Below are positions 34,243 through 43,829 of a stretch of 64,000 nucleotides of DNA, piece after piece (the stretch's first letter is position 1; each line of letters starts with the position of its first letter). The translations under genes and the position numbers were made by a program. Origin of the DNA: Pedobacter frigiditerrae (GTDB lineage Bacteria > Bacteroidota > Bacteroidia > Sphingobacteriales > Sphingobacteriaceae); NCBI RefSeq assembly GCF_032678705.1, contig NZ_JAVTSS010000002.1, positions 1,984,001 to 2,048,000 of the forward strand, written 5' to 3'. Under the pieces are notes generated by a model. The model had not been told where the DNA came from. It saw only the letters and a program-made list of their open reading frames with translations, and ran no database searches.

Positions 34243-34674
34243 ATGGAATACAAAATATCTTATCCAGTTTATATTTGGTTAACCTCAGCGTCATTTGGTG
34301 CGCTCTTATTCTTTATGAGTTTATACGTGACTAATTCTATTGATAAACCTTTTAATTTAGGTGACACCATATTATTTTACTTGCTTACTGTTGTAATTGG
34401 TGCATTTGTTTCTGTACCCGCATTAGTACTTTTATTATTGTTCCTTCATTTACTTTCTAGAAAGATCTCAAGCTACTTTAAACTTAAAATAGCCTTAACT
34501 ATAATTGCTACAATTATATGTATGAGTGTCTTTTTCTGTTTTGGAGTTTATTTTACAGATAGCACTTGGCCAATAATGTTGGCCTACATTATTCCTCTTG
34601 TAGCAAGCATTTTCTTTTATGAAGTGAATGGTAAAGACAAGGACTATTCAAATCAACCTGCAGACCCATCTTAA
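34243..34674 (+). CDS. Four-helix membrane protein, 143 aa
   Basis: Four hydrophobic segments (about residues 9-29, 42-69, 82-104 and 107-127) and a short charged C-terminal tail. It looks like a small integral inner-membrane protein of unknown role. Its stop codon overlaps the ATG of the following gene by one base (TAATG), so the two are coupled. Confidence 0.65.
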   Translation: MEYKISYPVYIWLTSASFGALLFFMSLYVTNSIDKPFNLGDTILFYLLTVVIGAFVSVPALVLLLLFLHLLSRKISSYFKLKIALTIIATIICMSVFFCFGVYFTDSTWPIMLAYIIPLVASIFFYEVNGKDKDYSNQPADPS

Positions 34675-35294
34675 TGCTACAGAATCGCGTAAATCCTTTT
34701 GGTGATATCATTGCAACCAAAGCTCGTGGCAAATGGCTGGGCAACCGTGGGCAATTACACGGGACTGGAAAAACCATATTGCGACCATTTAAACATAAAG
34801 CCTGGATCATTTGTGTTTTGGAGTTTAAAGACAGGCATAGGGTAGTTATGTCCCCTAATTTGTGGACTGAACTATTCTTTCTAGATGAAGCTACGGCAAT
34901 GGCAGCAGGCCATAGGCCTTGTTTCGAATGTAGGAGAGCAGCTGCCAATCTTTTTAAAGCTGCTTGGTTAAAAGGAAATCCTGAATATGGTTTTAATCAA
35001 AAAACCTTGATCGGAAAAATAGATGAAGTGTTGCAAAAGGAAAGAATAAATGAAAAAGGGCAAAAAATAACATTTGAAGCAATATTACAAGATTTGCCAG
35101 ATGGAATATTTATTGAAATAGACAGTCAAGCTTACTTGGTTGCAAATGAGCAGCTTTATTTATGGTCGCCGTTTGGTTATGAATCTGGCAAACAAATTCC
35201 TCTATCTACAAAAGTAAAAGTTTTAACTCCTCGTTCTATGGTTAATACAATCAGGGCAGGATATCCAGTTGAATACAACCTTGTAAATACCTAG
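34674..35294 (+). CDS. Conserved-looking hypothetical protein with HxxCxxC motif, 206 aa
   Basis: A soluble protein whose centre contains GHRPCFECRRAAANLFKAAW at about residues 81-100, a likely metal-binding H-x2-C-x2-C turn. The N-terminal part is basic (ATKARGKWLGNRGQLHG). The C-terminal part has beta strands and a YLWSPFGYES stretch. I do not recognise a named family. The motif and basic charge suggest nucleic-acid or metal binding. It is coupled to the upstream membrane protein and followed by a hairpin near 35310. Confidence 0.6.
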   Translation: MLQNRVNPFGDIIATKARGKWLGNRGQLHGTGKTILRPFKHKAWIICVLEFKDRHRVVMSPNLWTELFFLDEATAMAAGHRPCFECRRAAANLFKAAWLKGNPEYGFNQKTLIGKIDEVLQKERINEKGQKITFEAILQDLPDGIFIEIDSQAYLVANEQLYLWSPFGYESGKQIPLSTKVKVLTPRSMVNTIRAGYPVEYNLVNT

Positions 35295-35310
35295 GCGTCA
35301 TTGCCAGCTT

Positions 35311-35329
35311 CCCGAAGAAGTCGGGAGCA
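35311..35329. terminator. Hairpin CCCGA..TCGGG
   Basis: CCCGA-AGAAG-TCGGG follows the preceding stop by 16 bases. The same CCCGA/TCGGG motif recurs at 59930-59950, so it is a dispersed intergenic repeat that may also terminate transcription. Confidence 0.45.
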
Positions 35330-35568
35330 ATCGTAATGCTGCATATAGGTCTAAATATATATAATCTGCCAATCTGTGGCTATAATTTACATTAATTGAG
35401 AGCTGCAAATCCAGAACAAATTCAATAGTTAATAAATATGCTATACTGATAAATTTCGGCAGTTGAGACAATAGCCAATACATAAAAACATAATTAAGGG
35501 GTAACAAAATTACAAGGTTTTTGATATACCAATATATAAAACAATTTAAACCCATTAATTAAAACATC

Positions 35569-35946
35569 ATGAAAACGTATTTATCAATATTAGCCTTGTT
35601 ATTTGTAAGTTCAATTGCTTCGGCACAAACTGTTACTAAAACTGCAGATACAACCAATCAACAAAATGTAAAAATTAGTCAGCCTGCTCCAAGTTCAAAT
35701 GCTCGAATTTCTATGAACGTAACCGTTCCTAAACAAACTCAGGGTGCAACCTTTGGAGAGAAAGTTAATGCAGGCCTACACGCCGCAGGAGGAGCATTGG
35801 CACAAGGTGCATCGATTACTCAAAATCCATTATATACTAGTGATGGTAATGTAGCTGTTAATCCATTATATGATCAAAAAGCTAAAGCCTCTAGCCCTGT
35901 CGGACCAATTAAAGGGGTAATTGTAAAGGGAAGTAAGAATAATTAA
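35569..35946 (+). CDS. Small secreted protein, 125 aa
   Basis: A clear signal peptide (about residues 1-20, ending ASAQ) precedes a mature protein of about 105 residues rich in Gln, Ala, Asn and Gly with little predicted structure. Two similar short stretches, NPLYTSDGN and NPLYDQKAK, form a degenerate internal repeat near the C terminus. The function is unknown. It stands alone with about 270 noncoding bases upstream. Confidence 0.65.
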   Translation: MKTYLSILALLFVSSIASAQTVTKTADTTNQQNVKISQPAPSSNARISMNVTVPKQTQGATFGEKVNAGLHAAGGALAQGASITQNPLYTSDGNVAVNPLYDQKAKASSPVGPIKGVIVKGSKNN

Positions 35947-36073
35947 CCTAAGGTTTCGGCAGGTGAGAAACCAGCTGATAGGTAATATTTTAGCCGCAGA
36001 TTCACAGATGATAACTATACAAAATCTGAGAATCTGCGGCTATTCTTTAATCGTAATTTGCGATAGTGTAATG

Positions 36074-36187
36074 CTAACCATTTGGACAATTATCACACCT
36101 TTTCCCCTTCAAATACTTTTCACAGCACTCTTTCTTCTTTTTCTTTTTTTTGTCCTTGTCTTTTTTCTTTTTGTCTTTTTTCGACAT
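36074..36187 (-). CDS. Lysine-rich small cysteine protein, 37 aa
   Basis: The frame extends upstream to 36277, but the ATG at 36187 gives a compact 37-residue product that begins with a stretch of almost pure Lys/Asp (MSKKDKKKKDKDKKKKKKK) and ends ECCEKYLKGKRCDNCPNG. Four cysteines in the last 18 residues could bind a metal. The basic tract would favour nucleic-acid binding. It is too short for firm assignment and could be a chance frame in a purine-rich strand. Confidence 0.5.
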   Translation of the reverse strand: MSKKDKKKKDKDKKKKKKKECCEKYLKGKRCDNCPNG

Positions 36188-36230
36188 GATATTATGATTG
36201 ATGAATTGCGTTAACGATAGAAGCGGCATC

Positions 36231-36247
36231 CCCGATTCTTCATCGGG
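36231..36247. repeat. Short hairpin CCCGAT..ATCGGG
   Basis: CCCGAT-TCTTC-ATCGGG lies in the gap between the lysine-rich gene and ferritin. A similar CCCGAT/ATCGGG hairpin occurs at 37513-37530. It is probably a dispersed intergenic repeat. Confidence 0.45.
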
Positions 36248-36363
36248 ATACAGCGGATAGCGTGTCAAAACGCCCAAACCCTAAACAATTCATATTAAAT
36301 TTAACAAAAAAAGGTATACATTGTTTAAATGCATACCTTTTAAAAGCTAATATTTGTTTTAGG

Positions 36364-36900
36364 CTAAGCTTCGCTAGAATAAACAATCTGACCAACATGT
36401 TTGTCGATCTGCCATCTGCCAGTACCTTCTTCGCCAATTACTTCGAACAATTCTAGTGCTCTACGAGCTTTGTATTCTTCTTCTCTTTGCTCTCTAAAGA
36501 ACCAGTTTAAGAATTCAAGCGTTATAAAATCTTGTTCTTTTTGGCAACGAGCGGCTATGTTTTTTAATGATTGCGTTACACTGATTTCTTGATCTAGTGC
36601 ATCTTCAAACACTTCTCTAAATGAATTATATTCTAATTTGATGTTGGTAATATCTGGAGAAATTGAAGTTCCTCCCATGTCTAAAACGTATTTATATATC
36701 TTAAGCTGGTGTTGTCTTTCCTCTTCTGCCTGCTTAAAGAAATAATCTGCAGAGAAATCATATCCATTTCTATTGCACCAAGAAGCCATAGAAAGGTAAA
36801 TGGCTGATGAATGTGCTTCTTTTTTGATCTGCTGGTTAAGTAGTGTTTCTACATCTAATGATAGTAAACACTTTACACGAATGATATCTTTCATGGCCAA
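36364..36900 (-). CDS. ftnA: Ferritin
   Basis: The 178-residue protein is a typical bacterial non-haem ferritin. It stores iron in a 24-subunit shell after oxidising Fe(II). Ferroxidase-site residues are visible: Glu in LLNQQIKKEAHSS, the EExxxH of AEEERQHQLK, and later Glu in QEISVTQSLK and FFREQREEE. The length fits the family. ATG at 36900 or 36894 are equally possible starts. The gene is followed downstream by a short AT-rich gap with hairpins and seems to be transcribed alone. Confidence 0.92.
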   Translation of the reverse strand: MAMKDIIRVKCLLSLDVETLLNQQIKKEAHSSAIYLSMASWCNRNGYDFSADYFFKQAEEERQHQLKIYKYVLDMGGTSISPDITNIKLEYNSFREVFEDALDQEISVTQSLKNIAARCQKEQDFITLEFLNWFFREQREEEYKARRALELFEVIGEEGTGRWQIDKHVGQIVYSSEA

Positions 36901-36994
36901 TAATTATTTAATAAATTAATAACAACAAAAGTAGCGCTATGTTCTGATAGCAGAGAATTTATTACCAATATAGAACTATTCTAATTCTAGTTAA

Positions 36995-37360
36995 TTAGCT
37001 GATAATGCGATGTAAACGATCGAAAATGATGTGGTTAAGCTCTAGCATAGCAAAAGTACCTTGCAATAAATCTTTCAGCTTGATGATTTGTAGCAACGAT
37101 AAAACATAACAGTGATCGCAAGCACAAATGAAGATGATTTCTAAGTCGGCAGATTTGTTACTGTTTAATAATAAATCTTCAATATCGATTTGATAAACCG
37201 CTTTTTTAAGCTTTAACAGATTACGATAATCGAAACGAGCCAATTTCCCCGCAAAATCAATATACCAACAGCCCTCGCTGTCTGATTGATAAATAGCACC
37301 ATTTTTTGTGCTAAATACTTCGGTAAAATTAATTTGTGGTAGGCTAACCGTTTGTTGCAT
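36995..37360 (-). CDS. Hypothetical protein, 121 aa
   Basis: A soluble alpha/beta protein with an N-terminal strand set (GAIYQSDSEGCWYIDFAGKL) and a C-terminal helical half. Three Cys residues (about 31, 83, 85) and one His lie in the region SADLEIIFICACDHCYVL but do not form a standard motif. It lies upstream of ferritin on the same strand, 94 bases away. An iron-related role is possible only by position. Confidence 0.6.
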   Translation of the reverse strand: MQQTVSLPQINFTEVFSTKNGAIYQSDSEGCWYIDFAGKLARFDYRNLLKLKKAVYQIDIEDLLLNSNKSADLEIIFICACDHCYVLSLLQIIKLKDLLQGTFAMLELNHIIFDRLHRIIS

Positions 37361-37686
37361 TTGTTTTAATCCGCTTATGGGAACAAAGATGCAAACTATT
37401 TAGACTAATTACAAATAAAATAATTAATGATTTTAAAAGTTCCAAAAATGGGTTTGAAAAACAAAGTCAGCATTTCATCTGAAACTTCAGTCCCGTTTTC
37501 CGCTTTACTTCTCCCGATGAAAAATCGGGATCGTGCTCGCTCAACCGGATTTATAGAACTTAGTTTTGTGAAACTATTAAGGGTCTATACTAAGTGTAAA
37601 TATAAACCGTACAGAAATGACGGTTAGTATTTATATGTTCTTCAATTTCTTATATGGTAAACTTCTTTTTATTAGTTTTAAGCAAT
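37361..37686. other. 326-base intergenic region
   Basis: It contains the 5' side of the minus-strand gene ending at 37360 and the downstream end of the DUF4159 gene. A hairpin CCCGAT/AATCGGG lies at 37513-37530. A short plus-strand frame here is judged spurious. Confidence 0.4.
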
Positions 37687-38319
37687 TTAAATCCCATTAA
37701 CACCCATTGCATATAAGATTATATTTACCCCAAATTTAGTATTATCTTCCGCCAAAAAGCGTTTATTCTTAAAGTCGTAATCCCATTCGCAGCCATAATC
37801 TTTATTGCTGTATAAAACGCCAATCCTGTTGTTAATGGTTACGGCTTTTAAATAATCGTGTACTAAATCATCTCCCCAACCATTTAATTCAAAAGAGGTG
37901 GTGGGTGGGCCTTTTTCAAACTTAAAAAATGAACTATAAATAGCGTGGTTGTTAGGGATTTTCTTTAAGGCTTGTGCACCGAAAATGTTGGTCATCTGCG
38001 CTTCAAAAGATTTGGCAAATAAGCCATCTATATCGTGGTTGCAATCGTCAACAAAAACGAACCCACCATTATGTACATAGTTTTTAAAATTGGTAGCTTC
38101 TTGTTTGCTAAACTGAACTAATTTATGTCCGCTTAGATAACAAAAAGGGTATTTAAATAATTCATTGCTGCCCAATTCTACAATCTTTTCTTCCTCATCT
38201 AGTGGAATAGTGGTGTATTCTAAAAGTGAGTTTAAAAGGTTAGCTGGCATCCGTTGATCGGTATCCCAATCTCCAGAATTATATTTTAGTCTCGCGAAAG
38301 TGAATTTAGCGCTCTGCAT
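37687..38319 (-). CDS. DUF4159 domain protein
   Basis: This 210-residue protein matches the DUF4159 pattern: an N-terminal FARLKYNSGDWDTDQRMPAN, a central HNGGFVFVDDCNHD near residue 115 and a C-terminal YDFKNKRFLAEDNTKFGVNI. DUF4159 proteins are soluble and often lie next to moxR/DUF58/BatA genes, as here, where the moxR gene starts 151 bases away on the opposite strand. The family has a glutamine-amidotransferase-like fold, but no enzymatic activity is established. The divergent layout suggests a shared control region at 38320-38469. Confidence 0.8.
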   Translation of the reverse strand: MQSAKFTFARLKYNSGDWDTDQRMPANLLNSLLEYTTIPLDEEEKIVELGSNELFKYPFCYLSGHKLVQFSKQEATNFKNYVHNGGFVFVDDCNHDIDGLFAKSFEAQMTNIFGAQALKKIPNNHAIYSSFFKFEKGPPTTSFELNGWGDDLVHDYLKAVTINNRIGVLYSNKDYGCEWDYDFKNKRFLAEDNTKFGVNIILYAMGVNGI

Positions 38320-38469
38320 CGTTCTAAATTTACAGTCATTTTTTATGAATACAGATTTTTGCTCTTAAAATCTTGTAAATTTTTTGATATTGTTGCTTTT
38401 CAGGTCTAAAATAAAGGCAATTTGCCCTATATTGAGTGAAAATCAATTACTAATCAAAAAATATAAGCT

Positions 38470-39468
38470 TTGAATAATTCAGAAAGCAATGTAAAAGCTT
38501 TAATTAGCAAAATATCACTCCTAAAAGGCGAAATCCAGAAGGTAATTGTAGGCCAAGATCAAATTATTGAAGAAATGTTGATTGCCTTAATGGCTGGTGG
38601 ACATTGTCTTTTGGAAGGTGTGCCTGGGCTGGCAAAAACCTTAATGGTAAGAACATTGTCTCAGGCCTTAGATTTGTCGTTCAGGAGAATTCAATTTACG
38701 CCAGATTTAATGCCGACAGATATTGTGGGTACAGAAATTTTAGAAGAAGATCACGCTACTGGGAAACGGTTTTTTAAATTCAATAAAGGACCATTATTTG
38801 CAAATATTGTATTGGCAGATGAGGTGAACAGAACGCCACCTAAAACACAGTCGGCTCTTTTGGAGGCCATGCAAGAATTTGAAGTTACTTATGGCGGACA
38901 AACTTATCCCTTAGACCGTCCTTTTTTTATATTGGCAACCCAAAACCCTATCGAGCAAGCTGGTACTTACCCATTACCAGAAGCTCAATTAGATCGTTTC
39001 TTGTTATACATTAAAATAGGTTATCCAACAGCTGTTGAAGAGGCGCAAATTTTAAGCAGTACAACAGGTTCCAAAAAGGCAGTTGTTAATCCAATTATTG
39101 GCGCAGAAGATATTAAGCAATTACAGTCTTTAACCCGTGAAGTAAGCATTAGCGATGATTTGATCAGCTATGTAAGCGAATTTATTCGTTCAACGCGACC
39201 AGATACAACTACAGTTTCTTTTGTAAAAGAATGGGTAAGGTGGGGAGCTGGACCAAGAGCCGGACAAGCCTTGATTTTAACTGCAAAAGCAAGAGCGCTG
39301 TTCCATGGCAGATACGCTGTAATTATGGAAGATTTGCAAACGATGGCCTTTCCAGTTTTGCGCCACAGGGTTTTAATGAACTTTAAAGCAGAGGCTGAAA
39401 ATGTTTCTTCAGATCAGGTTACAGCTGAATTGGTAAAAGCTGTTGCTCGTCCAAAAACTGATATTTAA
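38470..39468 (+). CDS. moxR: MoxR-family AAA+ ATPase
   Basis: A 332-residue AAA+ protein. Walker A is GVPGLAKT near residue 50, Walker B is IVLADEVNRTPP near 115, sensor 1 is ILATQNPIEQAG near 155, and the C-terminal lid follows. MoxR ATPases act as chaperones that activate or assemble VWA-domain partners, and the next gene encodes such a protein. The start is a TTG at 38470; no ATG is available before the conserved N-terminal helix. The stop overlaps the next ATG by one base. Confidence 0.92.
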   Translation: MNNSESNVKALISKISLLKGEIQKVIVGQDQIIEEMLIALMAGGHCLLEGVPGLAKTLMVRTLSQALDLSFRRIQFTPDLMPTDIVGTEILEEDHATGKRFFKFNKGPLFANIVLADEVNRTPPKTQSALLEAMQEFEVTYGGQTYPLDRPFFILATQNPIEQAGTYPLPEAQLDRFLLYIKIGYPTAVEEAQILSSTTGSKKAVVNPIIGAEDIKQLQSLTREVSISDDLISYVSEFIRSTRPDTTTVSFVKEWVRWGAGPRAGQALILTAKARALFHGRYAVIMEDLQTMAFPVLRHRVLMNFKAEAENVSSDQVTAELVKAVARPKTDI

Positions 39469-40355
39469 TGAGTAAGCTACTCGACCCGAAAATATTAATG
39501 GCCATTAAAGACCTTAACTTGTCGGCAAAAACGACAATTGATGGGTTCATGAATGGCATTAATAAAAGTACCATCAAAGGGCCAGGGTTAGAGTTTAGCC
39601 AATATAGAAGTTATCAGCCTGGTGATGATTTGAGAACACTCGACTGGAAGATGTTTGCAAGATCAGATCGTTATTACATCAGGGAATCTGAAGTGGAAAC
39701 AAATATTGCTGTTCGGTTTTTGGTTGATGCTAGTGCATCCATGAACCATAGTGATGGAGATTTTACCAAGATTGAATATGCCCGATACCTTACCGCTTGC
39801 CTAGCTTATTTAGCCAATTTACAGGGTGATGCCATTGGTTTATATATTTTTAAAAATGCCGAATTGTTTGCCATGGTGGCGAAGCAAGACTATCAGCATC
39901 TGGCTAGGTTGTTTTTTCAATTAGAGCAGATTAATCCGGCAGGTACATTTACAAAACCCATCCATTATAAAGAGATTTTTGCTGGAACGCAAAAGCGAGA
40001 GTTATTGGTTTTTGTAACAGATCTTTATCAGGAACAAGATGAGATTTTTACGCTATTAAACACCTTAAATACACTTAGGCATGAGATCGTAGTTTTTCAT
40101 GTGTTAGCTAAAAATGAAGTTGAACTGGATTTTAAAGGGTATAGCACTTTTGAGGATTTAGAAACCGGGAAAATTATACAGATTGATCAAGCGAAGGCAA
40201 GAAAAGATTACAAGGAAAAGTTGGCTATATACCTTGAAGAGACGAGAATTAAAATGTTGGATAGGAGAATATACTATAGAACTGTATCTACTGATGAGCC
40301 TTTAGATCAAGCGTTGAGAGATTTTTTAAAACAAAGAAGCAAGCTAAGGATTTAG
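39468..40355 (+). CDS. DUF58 (VWA-like) domain protein
   Basis: This 295-residue protein carries the DUF58 signature QYRSYQPGDDLRTLDWKM near residues 45-62, then a VWA-like MIDAS DASASMNHS near 90. It is probably the direct substrate or partner of the upstream MoxR ATPase in a membrane-associated complex. Start and stop overlap or abut the neighbouring genes (39468 and 40356), indicating an operon. Confidence 0.9.
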   Translation: MSKLLDPKILMAIKDLNLSAKTTIDGFMNGINKSTIKGPGLEFSQYRSYQPGDDLRTLDWKMFARSDRYYIRESEVETNIAVRFLVDASASMNHSDGDFTKIEYARYLTACLAYLANLQGDAIGLYIFKNAELFAMVAKQDYQHLARLFFQLEQINPAGTFTKPIHYKEIFAGTQKRELLVFVTDLYQEQDEIFTLLNTLNTLRHEIVVFHVLAKNEVELDFKGYSTFEDLETGKIIQIDQAKARKDYKEKLAIYLEETRIKMLDRRIYYRTVSTDEPLDQALRDFLKQRSKLRI

Positions 40356-41726
40356 ATGAATTTATTATATCCCATTGGTTTATTGGTACTTGCAGGATTA
40401 ATTATTCCTGTATTGCTGCATCTATGGAATGTAAAACAAGGCAAAACCCTAAAAATTGGAAGTATCGCTTTGTTAGGCGAAAACTCAACCTCAAGTTCAA
40501 GGAGCCTTAAAATAACAGATTGGCTTTTATTCATCTTAAGATGTTTGATTGTGATATTGCTTGCTTTTGTATTGGCACAGCCATTCTTCAAAAAAACGAT
40601 TACCCATACTAAAAACTCAGGTTGGATTTTAGTAGATAGAAATGATTTCTTGACCGTCTACAACACCAATAAACCAACAATCGATTCTCTTGTAAATTTA
40701 GGTTTCGAACTGCGTGATTTTAATTTAGGCTTCAATCAGTTTTTCTTAAAGGATAGTCTGGTAAATACAGCGAAAACAAATGGTTTAAGTTATAGCGCCT
40801 TACTTAGGCAATTGAACAAACAAATCCCAGCAGGGTATTCAGCTTATCTTTTTGCAGATCATCAACTGAAAAATTTTGATGGCGATTTACCGAAACTTTC
40901 GTTTAACTTAATTTGGAAGGAATTTAAGCAAAGTGATACAGTTAAAGTATGGCCGACTAAATTCTTGGACAAATCTTTTGAAGGAAAATCTACGCCAAAT
41001 GCTACCAATTATACAGCTAATCAATCACAAAATCTGCCAGTGGTTAAGGTGGCAATTTACGACCCAACTGGCACCGATGCGAAATACATTAAAGCAGCTT
41101 TGGCTGCAATCAGCGATTTTACGAATAGAAAAATTGAAGTAAAAAATTGGAATTCATCCTTAACAAACGCAGATGTTATTTTTTGGTTGTCTGAACAGCC
41201 TTTTAATTCAACATTGAAGGCTGGAGTAAGTTTATTTACCTATCAAAAAGGAAAGATTTTAAAAGTCAATTCTAGCTTGAACTTGGGAGAGGAATTGAAT
41301 CAGAACATAGAATTATTTCAACGAATTGCTTTTGACCAATTGAAAGGAAACGCAATCTGGACTGATGGTTTTGGTGTACCTGTTTTAATTAAGAAAAGAG
41401 AAGCTGAGCTTAACCATTTCTATTTTTATAGTCGATTTAATCCCAATTGGGGAGATTTAGTATGGAATGAACAATTTACAAGAGCTATCATTCCTATTGT
41501 TTTGGATAATCAAAACACAGAAGAATTTGGTTATGAACATCATCCTGCAGATCAGAGAGCGATGGATCAACAACAGTTAATTGAAGCAAAAATTAATAAA
41601 TCAACGCTATCAACTTCAACCACAAATCAAGAATTGGATCATATCCTTTGGTTTTTAGCCTTTTTAGTGTTGTTTATAGAGAGAATTTTATCATTCAGTA
41701 AAAAAACGGAACATGTTAAAAGCTGA
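40356..41726 (+). CDS. BatA-type membrane protein, 456 aa
   Basis: The N terminus matches the BatA/aerotolerance N-terminal domain: a transmembrane helix (about residues 4-23), LHLWNVKQGKTLKIGS, then a second helix (about 58-77) ending LAQPFFKK. A large periplasmic part of about 330 residues and a C-terminal helix (about 427-446, ILWFLAFLVLFIERIL) follow. It is the third gene of the moxR-DUF58 operon. BatA-type proteins are linked to envelope integrity and stress tolerance in Bacteroidota. It overlaps the next gene by 14 bases. Confidence 0.8.
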   Translation: MNLLYPIGLLVLAGLIIPVLLHLWNVKQGKTLKIGSIALLGENSTSSSRSLKITDWLLFILRCLIVILLAFVLAQPFFKKTITHTKNSGWILVDRNDFLTVYNTNKPTIDSLVNLGFELRDFNLGFNQFFLKDSLVNTAKTNGLSYSALLRQLNKQIPAGYSAYLFADHQLKNFDGDLPKLSFNLIWKEFKQSDTVKVWPTKFLDKSFEGKSTPNATNYTANQSQNLPVVKVAIYDPTGTDAKYIKAALAAISDFTNRKIEVKNWNSSLTNADVIFWLSEQPFNSTLKAGVSLFTYQKGKILKVNSSLNLGEELNQNIELFQRIAFDQLKGNAIWTDGFGVPVLIKKREAELNHFYFYSRFNPNWGDLVWNEQFTRAIIPIVLDNQNTEEFGYEHHPADQRAMDQQQLIEAKINKSTLSTSTTNQELDHILWFLAFLVLFIERILSFSKKTEHVKS

Positions 41727-43827
41727 AGGTAAAAATTGGATAGCGGGTTTTAGGGTAAAGCTAATTGCACTTTATCTCATTAAAATCATTTGTTTTAGTA
41801 TTGGCTTTGCTTTGTTGGCGATGTTGATTGCCAATTACGTTTCAATATATCCGCTTATAATTTTTGTCCTATCTTTTTTATTGTTTTTTGCTGGATTTTT
41901 AATCCTCAAGCCTATATGGAAAATTACAAATGAAGAAGTTGCCAAATATTTAAACGAGCGTTTCACTGATTTAGAAGAAAGCGCAACTTTGTTTTTGAAA
42001 CCTCAAGAAGAACTATCGCTGTTAGAACAGTTTCAAGTTGAAAAGATAACTCAGGTTCTTCCAATTGCCAATAGCTTAAAACAGCCTTTCAAAAAGCTTT
42101 GGATAAGTCTTGGTTTTTTAATCGTGATGTTAGCTACAGTTTTTGCAATTGATAAATATTCGCTAACTACTGTATTTTCAACTCCTCCTTTAATAATGAG
42201 CTTGCCTCCTGCAGTTAAGGAAAATGTACCAGCTGAAATTAAAAATATAAACCTTCAAATTTCTCCGCCTGATTATACAGGGAAAAGTGTAAGGTCTCAA
42301 CATCAATTTATCATTAAAGCAGAAGCTGGAGCTCAGGTATCTTGGAATATCGAAATGAATATCCAAGTTAAAAAACTTCGCATCATATTTAACGACAAAG
42401 AAATTGTAGATATGGTTAATGCTGGAGGGCTGAACTGGAAATACAGTAAAGCGATTGTCCAATCTGGCTTTTATCAAATAGAATTTGATGGTAAAAAATC
42501 TGACTTATATCAAATTGAAATGATACCAGATTTGCCAGTTAACATCAAAATTATCCAACCTAAACCACACACTACGATAGACATAGGTCAACTGCCAAAA
42601 GTAAATTTAACAGTTTCATTGCATGATGATTATGGCATAGCCGATGCCTATATCTCAGCAACAATGGCAAGCGGAAAAGGGGAGGGCGTGAGCTTTACAG
42701 AAAAGAAACTAAGTTTTAATGAAGCCTTTAAAAACAAAAAAGAGGTAAACCTAAGTAAGTTGCTTGATTTAAGAACACTTGGAATGAAGCCTGGAGATGA
42801 GTTGTATTTCTTTATCAATGCAACAGATAATCACGGACAATCGAGCCGCTCAGATGTTTATTTAGTTTCGATTGTAGATACTACAGAATTGATGAGTATG
42901 GCTGGAGTTACAAATGGAGTTAATTTAGTGCCTGAGTATTTCAGAAGTCAGCGACAGATTATTATCGATACAGAAAAACTTTTAAAGGAACAGGCAACAC
43001 TCTCTGTTGATGAATTTAAAAACAGAAGCAATAACCTTGGGATGGACCAAAAGTTATTGCGATTAAGGTATGGTAAGTTTTTAGGAGAAGAATCTGAAAC
43101 CGAAATTGGCGGTGATCATGATCATGAAGAAGGTGGTAAACCTGCTGAAGAGAAATTTGGGGATGTGCAAGCTTTAATGGATGAGTATGCACATAAACAT
43201 GACATTGCCGAAGATGCCACGTTTTTTGAACCTGAAATGAAAAGGCAATTGAAAGCCGTTTTAAACGAAATGTGGAGTTCTGAGTTAAGATTGAGGACTT
43301 ATAAACCTCAAGAAGCACTACCATTTGAATATAAAGCATTGCGGTTATTGAAAGATTTACAACAAAAATCAAGGGCCTATGTTGCCAAAACAACCATAAA
43401 AACCACCAAGTTAAAACAAGAAAAACGTTTAAGTGGGGAGTTGGGCAAAATAACAACGCCAATCCAAAAAGCAACATTCGAGCAATTAGATAAATCGACA
43501 GATGATTTGAAAGTATTACTGGCCATTTTAGAACGTAGAAAAGAAGGCAATGCATTTAATTATGGAGATAGAGAGCTCTTAAGAAATGGAGAAGGAAAAT
43601 TGATTTTGGCTGCGGCTAATCAGCCGACTTCCTATTTATCGGCATTAAAAAGCTTGAGAAAAGTTAGCACAGCCAATAAATTGGTTATTAGAGATATTGA
43701 TATAGTGCAAAAAGCAATTCAAAAATTATTAGGAATTGAAAGCTCAAAACCACAAGCAGAACAAGTTAATCCGGAGGCGATTTTATATCGCAGCTATTTT
43801 AATCACCTTAAAAAGATGGGGAAATAG
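41713..43827 (+). CDS. DUF4175-like membrane protein, 704 aa
   Basis: Three N-terminal hydrophobic segments (about residues 16-42, 46-64 and 136-152) anchor a large extracytoplasmic region. It begins with a beta-rich part and continues with long charged helices (about 440-700, many Glu and Lys). A His/Asp/Glu-rich stretch, GGDHDHEEGGK, near residue 470 could bind metal. Gene position and layout match the DUF4175 proteins found in moxR-BatA operons. It probably works with the neighbouring membrane proteins in an envelope complex. Confidence 0.65.
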   Translation: MLKAEGKNWIAGFRVKLIALYLIKIICFSIGFALLAMLIANYVSIYPLIIFVLSFLLFFAGFLILKPIWKITNEEVAKYLNERFTDLEESATLFLKPQEELSLLEQFQVEKITQVLPIANSLKQPFKKLWISLGFLIVMLATVFAIDKYSLTTVFSTPPLIMSLPPAVKENVPAEIKNINLQISPPDYTGKSVRSQHQFIIKAEAGAQVSWNIEMNIQVKKLRIIFNDKEIVDMVNAGGLNWKYSKAIVQSGFYQIEFDGKKSDLYQIEMIPDLPVNIKIIQPKPHTTIDIGQLPKVNLTVSLHDDYGIADAYISATMASGKGEGVSFTEKKLSFNEAFKNKKEVNLSKLLDLRTLGMKPGDELYFFINATDNHGQSSRSDVYLVSIVDTTELMSMAGVTNGVNLVPEYFRSQRQIIIDTEKLLKEQATLSVDEFKNRSNNLGMDQKLLRLRYGKFLGEESETEIGGDHDHEEGGKPAEEKFGDVQALMDEYAHKHDIAEDATFFEPEMKRQLKAVLNEMWSSELRLRTYKPQEALPFEYKALRLLKDLQQKSRAYVAKTTIKTTKLKQEKRLSGELGKITTPIQKATFEQLDKSTDDLKVLLAILERRKEGNAFNYGDRELLRNGEGKLILAAANQPTSYLSALKSLRKVSTANKLVIRDIDIVQKAIQKLLGIESSKPQAEQVNPEAILYRSYFNHLKKMGK

Positions 43828-43829
43828 CA

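Noticed and set aside
35298..35555. Minus-strand frame of 85 codons
   Set aside because: It runs across a terminator-like hairpin and the promoter region of the secreted protein at 35569.
43016..43555. Long minus-strand frame inside the DUF4175-like gene
   Set aside because: It is a shadow frame opposite a well-formed operon gene, with no start signals.
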